From Pseudolabrys sp. (GTDB taxonomy: Bacteria; Pseudomonadota; Alphaproteobacteria; Rhizobiales; Xanthobacteraceae), in contig JAURVZ010000048.1 in NCBI GenBank assembly GCA_030655215.1, forward strand, positions 1-64,000: a DNA stretch of 64,000 nt. The letters are read 5' to 3'. This document shows, one piece after another, positions 55,110 through 64,000 of this stretch. Under the pieces are notes generated by a model. It did no database searches. It had not been told where the DNA came from and saw nothing but the letters and a program-made list of their open reading frames with translations. Each line of letters starts with the position of its first letter. The first letter of the stretch is position 1. Position numbers and translations under genes: made by a program.

Positions 55110-55511
55110 ATGTATCGCGCCGTAACCCGCAAGATCGAGGTCACGGTGACGCCGCGCTTCGTTTCCGAACGCTCGTCACCGCAGAAGGACTATTATTTCT
55201 GGTCCTATACGATCGACATTGCCAATCACGGCTCCGAGACCGTGCAGCTCAAGACCCGCCATTGGCGCATCACCGATGCGATGGGCCGGCTCGAAGAGGT
55301 CAAAGGGCCGGGCGTGGTGGGCGAAGAGCCGACGCTGAAGCCGGGCGAGTCTTTCGAGTACACCAGCGGCGTGCCGCTGCCCACGCCATCCGGTTTCATG
55401 GCCGGCAGTTACGGCATGATCACCGACGACGGCGTTCGTTTCGATATTGAAATCCCGGCGTTTTCGCTGGATGCGCCGTCAATGGCCGGCAGCAAGCGCA
55501 CGCTCAACTAA
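55110..55511 (+). CDS. apaG: ApaG domain protein
   Basis: 133 residues. ITVTVTPRFVSERSSPQ-type start (here IEVTVTPRFVSERSSPQKDYYFWSYTI) and the loop LKTRHWRITDAMGRLEEVKGPGVVGEEPTLKPGESFEYTSG show the ApaG immunoglobulin-like fold (motif read in parts). ApaG is linked to Co2+ and Mg2+ resistance in enterobacteria; function otherwise unclear. It ends 6 nt from the convergent gene. Confidence 0.95.
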   Translation: MYRAVTRKIEVTVTPRFVSERSSPQKDYYFWSYTIDIANHGSETVQLKTRHWRITDAMGRLEEVKGPGVVGEEPTLKPGESFEYTSGVPLPTPSGFMAGSYGMITDDGVRFDIEIPAFSLDAPSMAGSKRTLN

Positions 55512-55517
55512 ATTGAG

Positions 55518-56222
55518 CTACGGCAAGCAGCCCTTAAACCGCTCGAGCGCCTGACGCGGCAGCACGGCGAGCACGGCGCCGCTTTGGGCGAAATCCTGTA
55601 ACGTCTCGAGTTGCGGCTCGGGCAAGGCGACGCAGCCGGCGGTGCCCTTGGCGTCAATACGCCGCACATGGATGAAGATGCACGAGCCGGCGCGCGCCGC
55701 GCGGTTGGTCGGATATTCGACCAGCAGGCCGCGCCGATATTGCGGCACGCGCCACATGTTCTCGCCGCTCACCTGCCAGCCGACCTGTGCGCGCGAGGTG
55801 ATGGTGTTGTAGGCCGGAGATCGCACATCATCGACGCAGGTCATGCCTCCCACAATGCGCATGTAGCCCGGCCGTTGCGACGGGCCGAAGCCGAATGGAC
55901 GGCCGATCGTGTAGAAACCGGCCGGCACTTTCTTGTCGCCATCGACTTTGATCGGTTCGCCCTTTTGCGCGAAAGAGCGAAAGGCATGCGACCAGCCGAC
56001 GCCTTTGTAACCGATCAAGGCGGAGACCGGCGCGCTATCCGTTGTCCAGGGTGCCGAAGGCGAAGCACGCGTGAAGTGCTGCACGCTTGCGGTTGTCGAG
56101 GTCATTGTATCAGCGGTGACCAGCACCAGCTTGCGCGCATCCGCAAGCGGCACCGGGCATGTTTGCGCCACTGCGGCGCCCGGTGCGATCAAAAGGATGA
56201 AAGCTACGAGCGTCGCGCGCAT
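55518..56222 (-). CDS. L,D-transpeptidase-like secreted protein
   Basis: 234 residues with a signal peptide (LVAFILLIAPGAAVAQ). The YkuD-type catalytic region is CIFIHVRRIDAKGTAGCVALPEPQ, with His and the active Cys in GTAGCVAL, preceded by KVPAGFYTIGRPFGFG. It probably forms 3-3 crosslinks or anchors proteins to peptidoglycan in the periplasm. It follows hslO on the same strand, 8 nt after its stop. Confidence 0.88.
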   Translation of the reverse strand: MRATLVAFILLIAPGAAVAQTCPVPLADARKLVLVTADTMTSTTASVQHFTRASPSAPWTTDSAPVSALIGYKGVGWSHAFRSFAQKGEPIKVDGDKKVPAGFYTIGRPFGFGPSQRPGYMRIVGGMTCVDDVRSPAYNTITSRAQVGWQVSGENMWRVPQYRRGLLVEYPTNRAARAGSCIFIHVRRIDAKGTAGCVALPEPQLETLQDFAQSGAVLAVLPRQALERFKGCLP

Positions 56223-56230
56223 GGTGTCTG

Positions 56231-57247
56231 TTATTCCGGTGTGTCGCCCGGTTTCGGATCAGTCTCGCCCGGCGCGAAGGTGTAGGTCGAGCTGCAGAAT
56301 TCGCAGGTCACTGAAATCTTGCCGTTCTCGACCATGTGATCGCGGTCGTCCTGCGAGAAGCTGCGCAGCATTGCCTCAACCGTATCGCGCGAGCACGAGC
56401 ACTGCGCCAGCACATCGGTGCTCTTGAACACGCGCACGCCGGGCTCATGAAACAGCCGGTAAGCCAGCCGCTCGCTCGACACTTCCGGATCGATCAGTTC
56501 GAGATCCTCGACCGTCTCGAGCAAAGCGCGCCCCTGCACCCAGGCATCGTCCTCCGGCGCGCGCTGAACTTCGACGCCTGCCGGCGCATTGCCGGGATCG
56601 AGATCCATGCGGGCGCGATCCGCCGACTTCGGCAGGAACTGCAGCATGATGCCGCCGGCGCGCCAGCGCTTCTTGCCACCGGGCACCAGCTCTTCAGCAA
56701 CCGCCAGACGCACACGCGTCGGGATCTGCTCCGAGCGCAGGAAGTATTCATGCGCGGCGTCTTCGAGCGAGCCGCCATCCAGCGCGACCAGACCCTGATA
56801 GCGCGACGTCGCCGCGCCCTGATCGATGGTCATGGCGAGATGGCCCTTGCCGAGCAGCGCACCGGCATTGCCTTTGCCCGCCGCAACCGCCGCCTCGACA
56901 CCCTCTTTGCCGAAACGCGCGCAGGCGCGCACCTTGCCGGGCGTGGTGTAGTCGACAACCAGCAGGCCGACCGGACCGTCGGTCTGCGTCTGGAGAATGA
57001 AACGGCCTTCCATCTTCAAGGCCGAGCCGAGCATCACGGTCAGCACAATGGCTTCGCCGAGCAGCTTGGCGACCGGCTCCGGATAATCGTGCTTGGCGAG
57101 GATTTCATCGACCACGGGGCCGAGCCGGACGACGCGGCCGCGCAGATCGAGCGCCGCCACTTCAAACGGCATGGCCGTGTCATCCGGGCTGGTCGGCGCC
57201 GGGGCACGGGTCGGTATTTCGGGTGAGATCGTGATGGGGCTTGTCAT
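56231..57247 (-). CDS. hslO: Redox-regulated chaperone Hsp33
   Basis: 338 residues. The C-terminal zinc switch reads CSCSRDTVEAML...CEFCSSTYTF (CxC and CxxC), and the N-terminal domain has KVRACARFGKEGV and the Gln-rich ILQTQTDGPVGLLVVDY. Under oxidation with heat the Cys form disulfides and the chaperone turns on. It follows argF by 52 nt, an order common in Hyphomicrobiales (argD-argF-hslO). Confidence 0.95.
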   Translation of the reverse strand: MTSPITISPEIPTRAPAPTSPDDTAMPFEVAALDLRGRVVRLGPVVDEILAKHDYPEPVAKLLGEAIVLTVMLGSALKMEGRFILQTQTDGPVGLLVVDYTTPGKVRACARFGKEGVEAAVAAGKGNAGALLGKGHLAMTIDQGAATSRYQGLVALDGGSLEDAAHEYFLRSEQIPTRVRLAVAEELVPGGKKRWRAGGIMLQFLPKSADRARMDLDPGNAPAGVEVQRAPEDDAWVQGRALLETVEDLELIDPEVSSERLAYRLFHEPGVRVFKSTDVLAQCSCSRDTVEAMLRSFSQDDRDHMVENGKISVTCEFCSSTYTFAPGETDPKPGDTPE

Positions 57248-57299
57248 TCGGCCTATGTAGGTCGCAATCGCAGAAAGGCGAGTCCCCTACCCCGCGCGG

Positions 57300-58222
<923 letters not shown>

Positions 58223-58223
<1 letters not shown>

Positions 58224-59422
58224 CACGCCGCCCCCTGCTGTCTTGGATGCGCCTTCGCCAAGGTCGTGCAGGCGCGATCGATGCGCGCAATGGCTTCGGA
58301 AATCTCAGTCTCGCCAATGATCAACGGCGCCAGCAACCGCACGACATTGTCGCCGGCGGCCACCGCAAGCATCTCCTCGTTGCGCAGCTCATCGACCATT
58401 TCACCGGCCGGCGGCACCATTTTCAGGCCGATCAGCAGGCCTTCGCCGCGCACTTCGGCGATCACCGAGGAATGCCGGTCTTTCAGTTCGGCCAGACGCT
58501 GCTTCAGCAGCAGGCCGCTCTGGCGAACCTTGTCGAGAAAGCCCTTGCCGGAAACGACATCGAGCACAGCATTGGCCGCGGCCATTGCCATTTGATTGCC
58601 GCCGAAGGTCGAGCCATGCGAACCGGCCGTCATACCCTTGGCTGCTTCCGTCGTCGCGAGGCACGCGCCGATCGGGAAGCCGCCGCCGAGCGCCTTGGCG
58701 ATCGCCATGATGTCCGGCTCAACGCCAGTGTGCTGATAGGCGAACATGTCGCCGGTACGACCGATGCCGGTCTGCACTTCGTCGAAGATCAGCAGCAGGC
58801 CGTTATCGTCGCAGAGCTTGCGCAAAGCGCGCAAGAAATTGTGCGGCACGACGCGGACGCCGCCCTCGCCCATCACCGGCTCAATGATGATCGCAGCCGT
58901 CTCCGGACCGACGGCCTTTTTGACCAGTTCGAGATCGCCAAAGGCGACCTGGTCGAAGCCGGGCATGGGCGGGCCGAAGCCATCGAGATATTTCTTGTTA
59001 CCGGTCGCGGCCAATGCCGCCATTGTGCGGCCGTGGAACGCGCCCTCAAAGGTGACGATGCGATAGCGCTCGGGTTTGCCGGACGCCGACTGATACTTGC
59101 GCGCCATCTTGATCGAGCACTCGATCGCTTCGGTGCCTGAGTTCTGGAAAAATACGAAGTCGGCGAAGGATAGTTCGCACAAACGCGCGGACAGCGTCTC
59201 GCCCTCCGGAATGCGGAACAGGTTGGAGGTGTGCCAGAGCTTTTGCGCCTGCGCGGTAATCGCCTCGACCATATGCGGATGCGCGTGGCCGAGCGCATTG
59301 ACGGCGACGCCCGAGGTGAAATCAAGGTAGCGCTTACCGTCCGCCGTGATCAGCCAGGCGCCCTCGCCCCGCTCGAAAGCGAGGTCGACGCGGGAATAGG
59401 TCGGCAACAGATGCGAGCTCAC
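58223..59422 (-). CDS. argD: Acetylornithine aminotransferase
   Basis: 399 residues starting at GTG 59422. Class III PLP aminotransferase: [48 protein letters not shown] and the PLP Lys in [15 protein letters not shown]. It makes N-acetylornithine and can serve in lysine synthesis. The RBS is weak. A 26-codon frame (59515 to 59435) and a strong hairpin GTGCCGCC/GGCGGCAC (59485-59506) lie just upstream and might control it. Confidence 0.96.
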
Positions 59423-59882
59423 GACCGGGTTCTTTCATCGATGACGAGGGCTTACCCACCATCTTGGCATCGCCAAAATGAATCGTGCCGCCTCAACGGG
59501 CGGCACTTTGAGCATTCTATTGGTGGGGCTTGCCAAGTCAACCGCCGGGCAGGACTCAGCTTTTCGGGTTTTTCCGGGTGGCCACTACCGGTAGCGGGCT
59601 GTGGCAGAGCCGGATGTCCACAGCGATTCGCGACTCAAAATCGCCGTAAGTGCGGATTCTAAAGGAAAACCTGTTGGTAGATGCGGTTTCCGGGGTTGCG
59701 CAAGCTTGCGGGAGAGTCAACCCATAGTGTAGTTTTTTGATCAGGCGCTACGACATGTCGTGCGTAGGGCCACCTAAATCTAGTGCATCCCTGAAGCGTA
59801 CACGTTCAGGCGCGGACAACCCGCGCCAGACGACGGGGGTGGATTCCACCTAAGGCAGCAATCCTGCCGCGGAGAGCCCACT
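59423..59882. promoter_or_regulatory. argD-gcrA divergent control region with seven GANTC sites
   Basis: The 460 bp hold no supported gene apart from a possible 26-codon leader frame of argD (59435-59515, minus, four Arg in 26 residues, no RBS). GANTC sites, the target of the CcrM methylase, occur at 59480, 59553, 59625, 59632, 59655, 59714 and 59842. From base composition only one or two would be expected. GcrA is known to act at methylated GANTC promoters. An inverted repeat CCTGAA...TTCAGG (59790-59810) lies in the gcrA leader. Confidence 0.55.
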
Positions 59883-60377
59883 ATGAGCTGGACCGATGAA
59901 CGGGTCGAACTCCTGAAGAAATTATGGGCTGACGGCCTGTCCGCCAGCCAGATCGCCGCCGAACTCGGCGGGATCACCCGTAACGCCGTGATCGGCAAAG
60001 TTCACCGCCTGGGCCTGTCCGGCCGGGCAAAAAGCCCATCCTCGAACGCGCCGCGTCCGCGCAAGCAGCGTTCGTCCAACCACATGATCCGGGTGCAGCG
60101 GCCGCAGGTTCGCGGCAACACCGCTTTGGCCTTCGACTACGAAGTCGAAGCCGAGCCGGAAATGCTGGAAATCCCGATGGAACAGCGCAAGACGCTGCTC
60201 CAACTCAGCGAGAAGTCCTGCCACTGGCCGGTCGGCGACCCGAGCACGCCGGATTTCTTCTTCTGCGGCGGCGAAAACGCCGACGACAAGCCGTACTGCA
60301 CCTTCCACTGCCGGGTGGCGTTCCAGCCGGCCTCCGACCGCCGCCGCGCGGCCAGCCGGCCGCCGTTCCGGAGCTAG
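59883..60377 (+). CDS. gcrA: Cell-cycle regulator GcrA
   Basis: 164 residues, N-terminal SWTDERVELLKKLWADGLSASQIAAELGGITRNAVIGKVHRLGL is the GcrA DNA-binding helix-turn-helix (motif read in parts). The C-terminal CHWPVGDPSTPDFFFCGG and YCTFHCRVAFQP bind sigma-70 region 2. GcrA recruits RNA polymerase to promoters marked by CcrM methylation in alphaproteobacteria. A terminator follows. Its own promoter is rich in GANTC. Confidence 0.97.
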   Translation: MSWTDERVELLKKLWADGLSASQIAAELGGITRNAVIGKVHRLGLSGRAKSPSSNAPRPRKQRSSNHMIRVQRPQVRGNTALAFDYEVEAEPEMLEIPMEQRKTLLQLSEKSCHWPVGDPSTPDFFFCGGENADDKPYCTFHCRVAFQPASDRRRAASRPPFRS

Positions 60378-60404
60378 GGTTTCGGAGCTGAGCGAGATGA
60401 CAAA

Positions 60405-60427
60405 GGCCGGGGGAAACCCCGGCTTTT
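60405..60427 (+). terminator. Rho-independent terminator of gcrA
   Basis: GCCGGGG (60406-60412) pairs with CCCCGGC (60417-60423), followed by TTTT and a further CCTTTT. It lies 28 nt after the gcrA stop. Confidence 0.85.
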
Positions 60428-60468
60428 CCTTTTGTGCCCCGGACGCGATGCAGCACTCACCCTCTTTT

Positions 60469-60630
60469 ACCCTCCCCCTTGTGGGGAGGGTCGAACGTAT
60501 GAGCAATAAGCGCGCTGACGCGCGTCTTCGACGCGCTATGGCGAATACGTTCGGGGTGGGGGTCGAGGTTATAGCCACCACCCCCACCCCGACCGCTTCG
60601 CGGTCGACCCTCCCCACAAGGGGGAGGGTA
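60469..60630. repeat. Compound palindromic repeat between gcrA and the binding-protein gene
   Basis: ACCCTCCCCCTTGTGGGGAGGGT (from 60469, read in parts) and the mirror ACCCTCCCCACAAGGGGGAGGGT (to 60630) enclose CGGGGTGGGGGT/ACCCCCACCCCG arms. The left half is broken by CGAACGTAT...ATACGTTCG around a 35-bp element (60507-60541). Same family as 21026-21165. Confidence 0.8.
60507..60541. repeat. Second copy of the 35-bp nested micro-element
   Basis: From TAAGCGCGCTGACGCGC to GTCTTCGACGCGC and TATGG. It differs from 7695-7729 at five of 35 positions; three of these (positions 5, 16 and 28 of the unit) are G/C swaps that keep both hairpins paired. Confidence 0.75.
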
Positions 60631-60643
60631 AAGAACGAGAGCC

Positions 60644-61375
60644 TTACCCCTTCGGCGCCACAGCTGCCGCCTGGCCGTGGCGCTTGATCGCCTCGGCCAC
60701 GAAACCGGTCGCCTTCATCTCCTCGATAAAGGCGGCGAGATATTTCTGGCCGGCGAACCGGCCCTTGCTGCAGGCCATGGCCTGGCGGATTTCCATGAAG
60801 CGGCCCGGCATCACCCGCGTGTCCGGATGCGCCTTGGCATAAATGTCGAGCGGCTGGCGCACGCCGCCGGCCGCATCGACCTGGCCGGCCGCAAACAGAT
60901 CGAACATCGAGGAGCCATCGCCGGCGCGCAGCAAGGTGGCGTTCTTCAGCGAGCGCGTCAGGAACAGGTCATAGGCCGCACCGGTGTTGACGCCGACCTT
61001 GATGCCGGCCGCATCGACATCCTCGATCGTCTTGAGCGGTGAATCCTTCGCCACCAGATAGGTGCCTTCGATCAGCACATAGGGCGCGGTGAACTCGACC
61101 TCGGCGGCGCGCGCCGGCTCGATGGCGAGGAAGCAGATGTCCCAGACATTCTTGTTGGCGACATCCGACACCTTGCCGGCCATCGCGAAGACGACGAACT
61201 CAACCGCCACACCAAGGCGCTTGCCCAGCTCACGGGCGAGATCGACGGTGATGCCGGTCGGCTCCGCGCCATCGACGCCAGCCTTGGCCAGCACGATGTT
61301 GCCGACATTGATGGCGGCGCGCAGCTTCCCAGTCGGCGCCAAATCATTGAGAACGTCTTGTTGCGGCTGTGTCAT
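60644..61375 (-). CDS. Family 3 solute-binding protein without a signal peptide
   Basis: 243 residues. The SBP-3 fold is clear: GKLRAAINVGNIVLA, GITVDLARELGKRLGVAVEFV, WDICFLAIEPARAAEVEFTAPYVLIEGTYLV. Normally such proteins are periplasmic and bind amino acids, but this one begins MTQPQQDVLNDL with no hydrophobic leader, and no upstream in-frame leader was seen. No ABC permease or ATPase for it is near. It may be cytosolic or belong to the enzyme-like members of the fold. Confidence 0.85.
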   Translation of the reverse strand: MTQPQQDVLNDLAPTGKLRAAINVGNIVLAKAGVDGAEPTGITVDLARELGKRLGVAVEFVVFAMAGKVSDVANKNVWDICFLAIEPARAAEVEFTAPYVLIEGTYLVAKDSPLKTIEDVDAAGIKVGVNTGAAYDLFLTRSLKNATLLRAGDGSSMFDLFAAGQVDAAGGVRQPLDIYAKAHPDTRVMPGRFMEIRQAMACSKGRFAGQKYLAAFIEEMKATGFVAEAIKRHGQAAAVAPKG

Positions 61376-61440
61376 CGCGGCATCTCCGGCTTCAATAAAG
61401 AAACCGGGTTAGCCGTTTCGGCGCTCAGCTACAATATGGA

Positions 61441-62142
61441 CTATTCCGCGCGGCCGAAGCGATCGTCGAGCGAATAGCCGGCGCCGCGCACGGTGCGGAT
61501 CGGGTCCGGCTCCGGGCCCTTCTTGATCGCCTTGCGCAAGCGGCCGACATGCACGTCGACCGTGCGTTCGTCGATATAGATGTCCGATCCCCAGACACCA
61601 TCGAGCAACTGCTCGCGCGAGAAGACGCGGCCGGGCCGCTCCATCAGGAATTCCAGCAAGCGATATTCGGTCGGCCCCAATTCGATGGCGCGGCCGCCAC
61701 GCGAGACGCGCTTCTTTTCGCGGTCGAGTTCGATGTCGCCAATGTTGAGAATATTGGCGACGCGTTCAGGGATCGCCCGGCGCAGCAGCGCGCGCACGCG
61801 GGCGAGCAATTCAGGCACCGAGAATGGTTTGACGATATAATCGTCGGCGCCGGTGGCGAGGCCCCTCACCTTCTCGCTCTCCTCGCCGCGCGCGGTGAGC
61901 ATGATGATCGGCAACTGTCGCGTTTCCGGGCGCGCGCGCAAGCGGCGGCACAGTTCAATGCCGGACAGGCCGGGCAGCATCCAGTCGAGCACCACCAGAT
62001 CGGGGATGTTCTCTTTCAGCTTGGTGTCGGCTTCATCGCCCCGCGCGGCGCTATCGACCTCGTAGCCTTCGGCTTCGAGGTTATAGCGCAGCAGCATGGT
62101 GAGCGGCTCCTCGTCTTCAACGATCAGGATTCGCGCGCTCAT
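61441..62142 (-). CDS. phoB: Phosphate regulon response regulator PhoB
   Basis: 233 residues. Receiver domain with the phospho-Asp in LVVLDWMLPGLSG and the Lys in YIVKPFSVPELLARV; winged-helix OmpR-type output domain with GPTEYRLLEFLMERPGRVFSREQLLDGVWG and RTVDVHVGRLRKAI (motifs in part). It activates Pho genes at low phosphate. It follows phoU, with a palindromic repeat in the 67-nt gap. Confidence 0.96.
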   Translation of the reverse strand: MSARILIVEDEEPLTMLLRYNLEAEGYEVDSAARGDEADTKLKENIPDLVVLDWMLPGLSGIELCRRLRARPETRQLPIIMLTARGEESEKVRGLATGADDYIVKPFSVPELLARVRALLRRAIPERVANILNIGDIELDREKKRVSRGGRAIELGPTEYRLLEFLMERPGRVFSREQLLDGVWGSDIYIDERTVDVHVGRLRKAIKKGPEPDPIRTVRGAGYSLDDRFGRAE

Positions 62143-62156
62143 AGTACTTTTCCTTT

Positions 62157-62205
62157 GCGCATGATCTTATCCGAAAACCGCTTCACACTTTTCGGGATCA
62201 TGCGC
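62157..62205. repeat. Palindromic repeat inside the pho operon
   Basis: GCGCATGATC (62157-62166) pairs with GATCATGCGC (62196-62205); CCGAAAA and TTTTCGG pair inside. It sits between the phoU stop and the phoB start. Repeats of this GCATGATC...GATCATGC type are common in related genomes. Within a transcript it would form a hairpin and may affect phoB level. Confidence 0.8.
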
Positions 62206-62209
62206 GCTG

Positions 62210-62920
62210 CTAACCGGCCAAGGCCGGAATGGTCGTGGTGTCACCCTTCGGCCGGCGCTCGGTGATCGGGTTGCCGTCGATGATGTAGTGCACGGTCTCG
62301 GCGATGTTGGTCGCGTGGTCGCCCATGCGCTCGATGTTCTTGGCGCAGAACATCAGATGGATGCAGAAGGTGATGTTGCGCGGATCTTCCATCATGTAGG
62401 TGAGCAGTTCACGGAACACCGAGGTGCAGACCGCGTCGATTTCCTCGTCGCCGCGCCACACCGCCATCGCCTTGTTGTCGTCGCGGCGGGCATAGGCATC
62501 GAGCACGGCCTTGAGTTGCTCGACAACCAGGTCGGTCATGTGCTCGACGCCGCGGATCAGTTTCGGCGGCGGGAATTCGGCATTCAGCGCGATGACGCGC
62601 TTGGCGATGTTCTTGGCCAGATCGCCGATACGCTCGACGTCATTGGCGATGCGCAGCGAGCCGACAATGTCACGCAGATCAATCGCCATGGGCTGGCGGC
62701 GGGCAATGGTCAGCACCGACTTCTCCTCGATCTCACGCTGAAGTGCGTCGATCGCGGCGTCCGATGTGGTGACACGCGTCGCCAATGTGGTGTCGCGTTT
62801 GGCCAGCGCATCGACGGCGTCGGCCACCTGCTTTTCGGCGAGGCCGCCCATTTCGGCGACCATGCGCGCCAGGTCCTGCAGGTCGCTGTCAAAAGCCTTG
62901 GCGGTGTGTTGATCGTTCAT
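62210..62920 (-). CDS. phoU: Phosphate signalling regulator PhoU
   Basis: 236 residues from ATG 62920; longer frames overlap pstB and were rejected. Two PhoU helical repeats: DLARMVAEMGGLAEKQVADAV and RIANDVERIGDLAKNIAKRV (the conserved ExxxD metal motif), then MVDAICTSVF-like region and NIERMGDHATNIAETVHYI. PhoU links PstSCAB to PhoR to damp Pho signalling. 19 nt after pstB. Confidence 0.96.
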   Translation of the reverse strand: MNDQHTAKAFDSDLQDLARMVAEMGGLAEKQVADAVDALAKRDTTLATRVTTSDAAIDALQREIEEKSVLTIARRQPMAIDLRDIVGSLRIANDVERIGDLAKNIAKRVIALNAEFPPPKLIRGVEHMTDLVVEQLKAVLDAYARRDDNKAMAVWRGDEEIDAVCTSVFRELLTYMMEDPRNITFCIHLMFCAKNIERMGDHATNIAETVHYIIDGNPITERRPKGDTTTIPALAG

Positions 62921-62939
62921 ATCCAGATTCCTTTTGGGA

Positions 62940-63755
62940 TCAACCGAAGCGGCCGGTGATGTAATCCTGCGTGCGGCGATCGCTCGGCGTCGTGAACATG
63001 CGCGTCGTGTCGCCATATTCGACCAGCTCGCCGAGATACATGAAGGCGGTGAAGTCGGAGACGCGCGCCGCCTGCTGCATGTTATGGGTGACGATGGCGA
63101 TCGTGTAATCTTCCTTCAACTCGTCGATGAGTTCTTCGATCTTTGCAGTCGAGATCGGATCGAGCGCTGAGCACGGCTCGTCGAACAGGATGACTTCCGG
63201 GCGCACCGCGACGGTGCGGGCAATGCACAGACGCTGCTGCTGGCCGCCGGAGAGCGACAGGCCGTTGGCGTCCAGCTTGTCCTTGACCTCGTTCCACAAA
63301 GCGGCGCGCTGCAAGGCCTGCTGCACGCGGTTGTCGAGCTCGGGCTTCGGCAGGTTCTCGTACAGGCGAATGCCGAAAGCGATGTTCTCGTAGATCGTCA
63401 TCGGGAAAGGCGTCGGCTTCTGGAACACCATGCCGACCTTGGCGCGCAGCAGGTTGAGATCCTGCGACGGCTCCAGGATGTCGTCATTGTCGAGCCGCAC
63501 CGTGCCGGTGGCGCGCTGGTTCGGATAAAGATCGTACATCCGGTTGAGGACGCGCAGCAAAGTCGACTTGCCGCAGCCGGACGGACCGATGAAGGCCGTG
63601 ACCTTGCCGTGGTACAGCGACACGTTGATGTTCTTCAACGCGCGGTGATCGCCGTAATAGAAGTCGAGATTCTTGACGGTGACCTTTTCCGACAGGTCGC
63701 TGGCGCTGCTCGCGGCGTGCGTGACAACGGGAATCGTGAAATTGACGGTGCTCAT
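62940..63755 (-). CDS. pstB: Phosphate ABC transporter ATPase PstB
   Basis: 271 residues. Walker [21 protein letters not shown]-loop [19 protein letters not shown], signature [16 protein letters not shown], Walker [14 protein letters not shown]. It energises high-affinity phosphate uptake. Its ATG overlaps the pstA stop (63752-63755). Confidence 0.97.
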   Translation of the reverse strand: MSTVNFTIPVVTHAASSASDLSEKVTVKNLDFYYGDHRALKNINVSLYHGKVTAFIGPSGCGKSTLLRVLNRMYDLYPNQRATGTVRLDNDDILEPSQDLNLLRAKVGMVFQKPTPFPMTIYENIAFGIRLYENLPKPELDNRVQQALQRAALWNEVKDKLDANGLSLSGGQQQRLCIARTVAVRPEVILFDEPCSALDPISTAKIEELIDELKEDYTIAIVTHNMQQAARVSDFTAFMYLGELVEYGDTTRMFTTPSDRRTQDYITGRFG

Positions 63756-64000
63756 GATTTCTTACTCTGTGCCCCAAGGAAACGCGCGACGATGCTGAGC
63801 GTGAGCACCGCCAAGGTGATGATCAAAGCGCCGGTCCAGGCCAGTTCCTGCCAGTCCTTGTAAGGGCTGAGCGCGAACTGGAAGATGACGACCGGCAGAC
63901 TGGCGACCGGAGCATTCATGTTGCTGCTCCAGAACTGATTGTTGAGCGCGGTGAACAGCAGCGGCGCCGTTTCACCGGAGATGCGGGCAATGGCCAGCAG
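63752..64000 (-). CDS. pstA: Phosphate ABC transporter permease PstA, C-terminal part
   Basis: 82 codons are in the window; the 5' part lies beyond 64000. The visible end reads [40 protein letters not shown] and the final membrane helix [18 protein letters not shown], typical of PstA. The TGA (63752-63754) overlaps the pstB start. Confidence 0.93.
   Translation of the reverse strand: MLAIARISGETAPLLFTALNNQFWSSNMNAPVASLPVVIFQFALSPYKDWQELAWTGALIITLAVLTLSIVARFLGAQSKKS

Overview
The window is a continuous piece of a GC-rich alphaproteobacterial chromosome. Gene content and order point to the Hyphomicrobiales (Rhizobiales), close to Bradyrhizobium, Pseudolabrys or Rhodopseudomonas: SAM-II riboswitches on metX and metZ, the metX-metW pair divergent from a chorismate mutase-hisC-tyrC operon, gcrA and CtrA-type boxes, DUF2125 and TIGR02302/DUF4175 proteins, ftsE-ftsX-ydcF-plsC, an etfB-etfA-hbd operon, argD-argF-hslO, and pstA-pstB-phoU-phoB. 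No prophage, insertion sequence, CRISPR array or rRNA operon was seen. This is mostly core genome, carrying many short palindromic intergenic repeats.

Layout. 1-5.6 kb: clpB (broken by one in-frame amber codon), a MOSC protein and two paralogous secreted TIGR02594 proteins. 5.6-10.7 kb: methionine (metXW) and aromatic amino acid genes, with a SAM-II riboswitch. 10.7-19.8 kb: a LysE exporter; a DSF-synthase-like crotonase divergent from a membrane PAS-GGDEF-EAL protein, with two CtrA-like boxes between them; DUF2125, ChaC, PlsC, YdcF and FtsEX. 20-31.4 kb: a zinc-ribbon protein, a large DUF4175 protein, lysA, argH, tlpA, marC, a putative motility pair, and an ArsR/SRPBCC/DUF899 operon. 31.5-35.7 kb: beta-oxidation and electron-transfer flavoprotein genes and a cobalamin adenosyltransferase. 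35.9-44.9 kb: a membrane glycosyltransferase, a Sco protein with a tiny membrane partner, a polysaccharide deacetylase, an orphan BrnA antitoxin, a FabF-like synthase, and a sugar kinase/KDG kinase/KDPG aldolase operon. 45-55 kb: tRNA-Gly(CCC), small conserved proteins, a TctC-LigB-LigA module, a double-domain dCTP deaminase, riboswitch-controlled metZ, and an OpgC/SGNH glucan-modification cluster. 55-64 kb: apaG, an L,D-transpeptidase, hslO, argF, argD, gcrA, an unusual solute-binding protein, and the pho/pst genes, ending inside pstA.

The most interesting items are: (i) the RpfF-like/PAS-GGDEF-EAL pair with tandem CtrA-like boxes, a possible cell-cycle-linked fatty-acid-signal and c-di-GMP circuit; (ii) two SAM-II riboswitches about 43 kb apart with the same antiterminator/terminator design; (iii) a 35-bp micro-element found inside two unrelated palindromic repeats, with stem-preserving changes; (iv) seven GANTC sites upstream of gcrA; (v) six convergent gene pairs that share their stop codons in a 4-nt overlap; (vi) the clpB amber codon, which is either a real lesion or a sequence error. 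All functional statements rest on reading translated sequence and motif knowledge; no database search was run.
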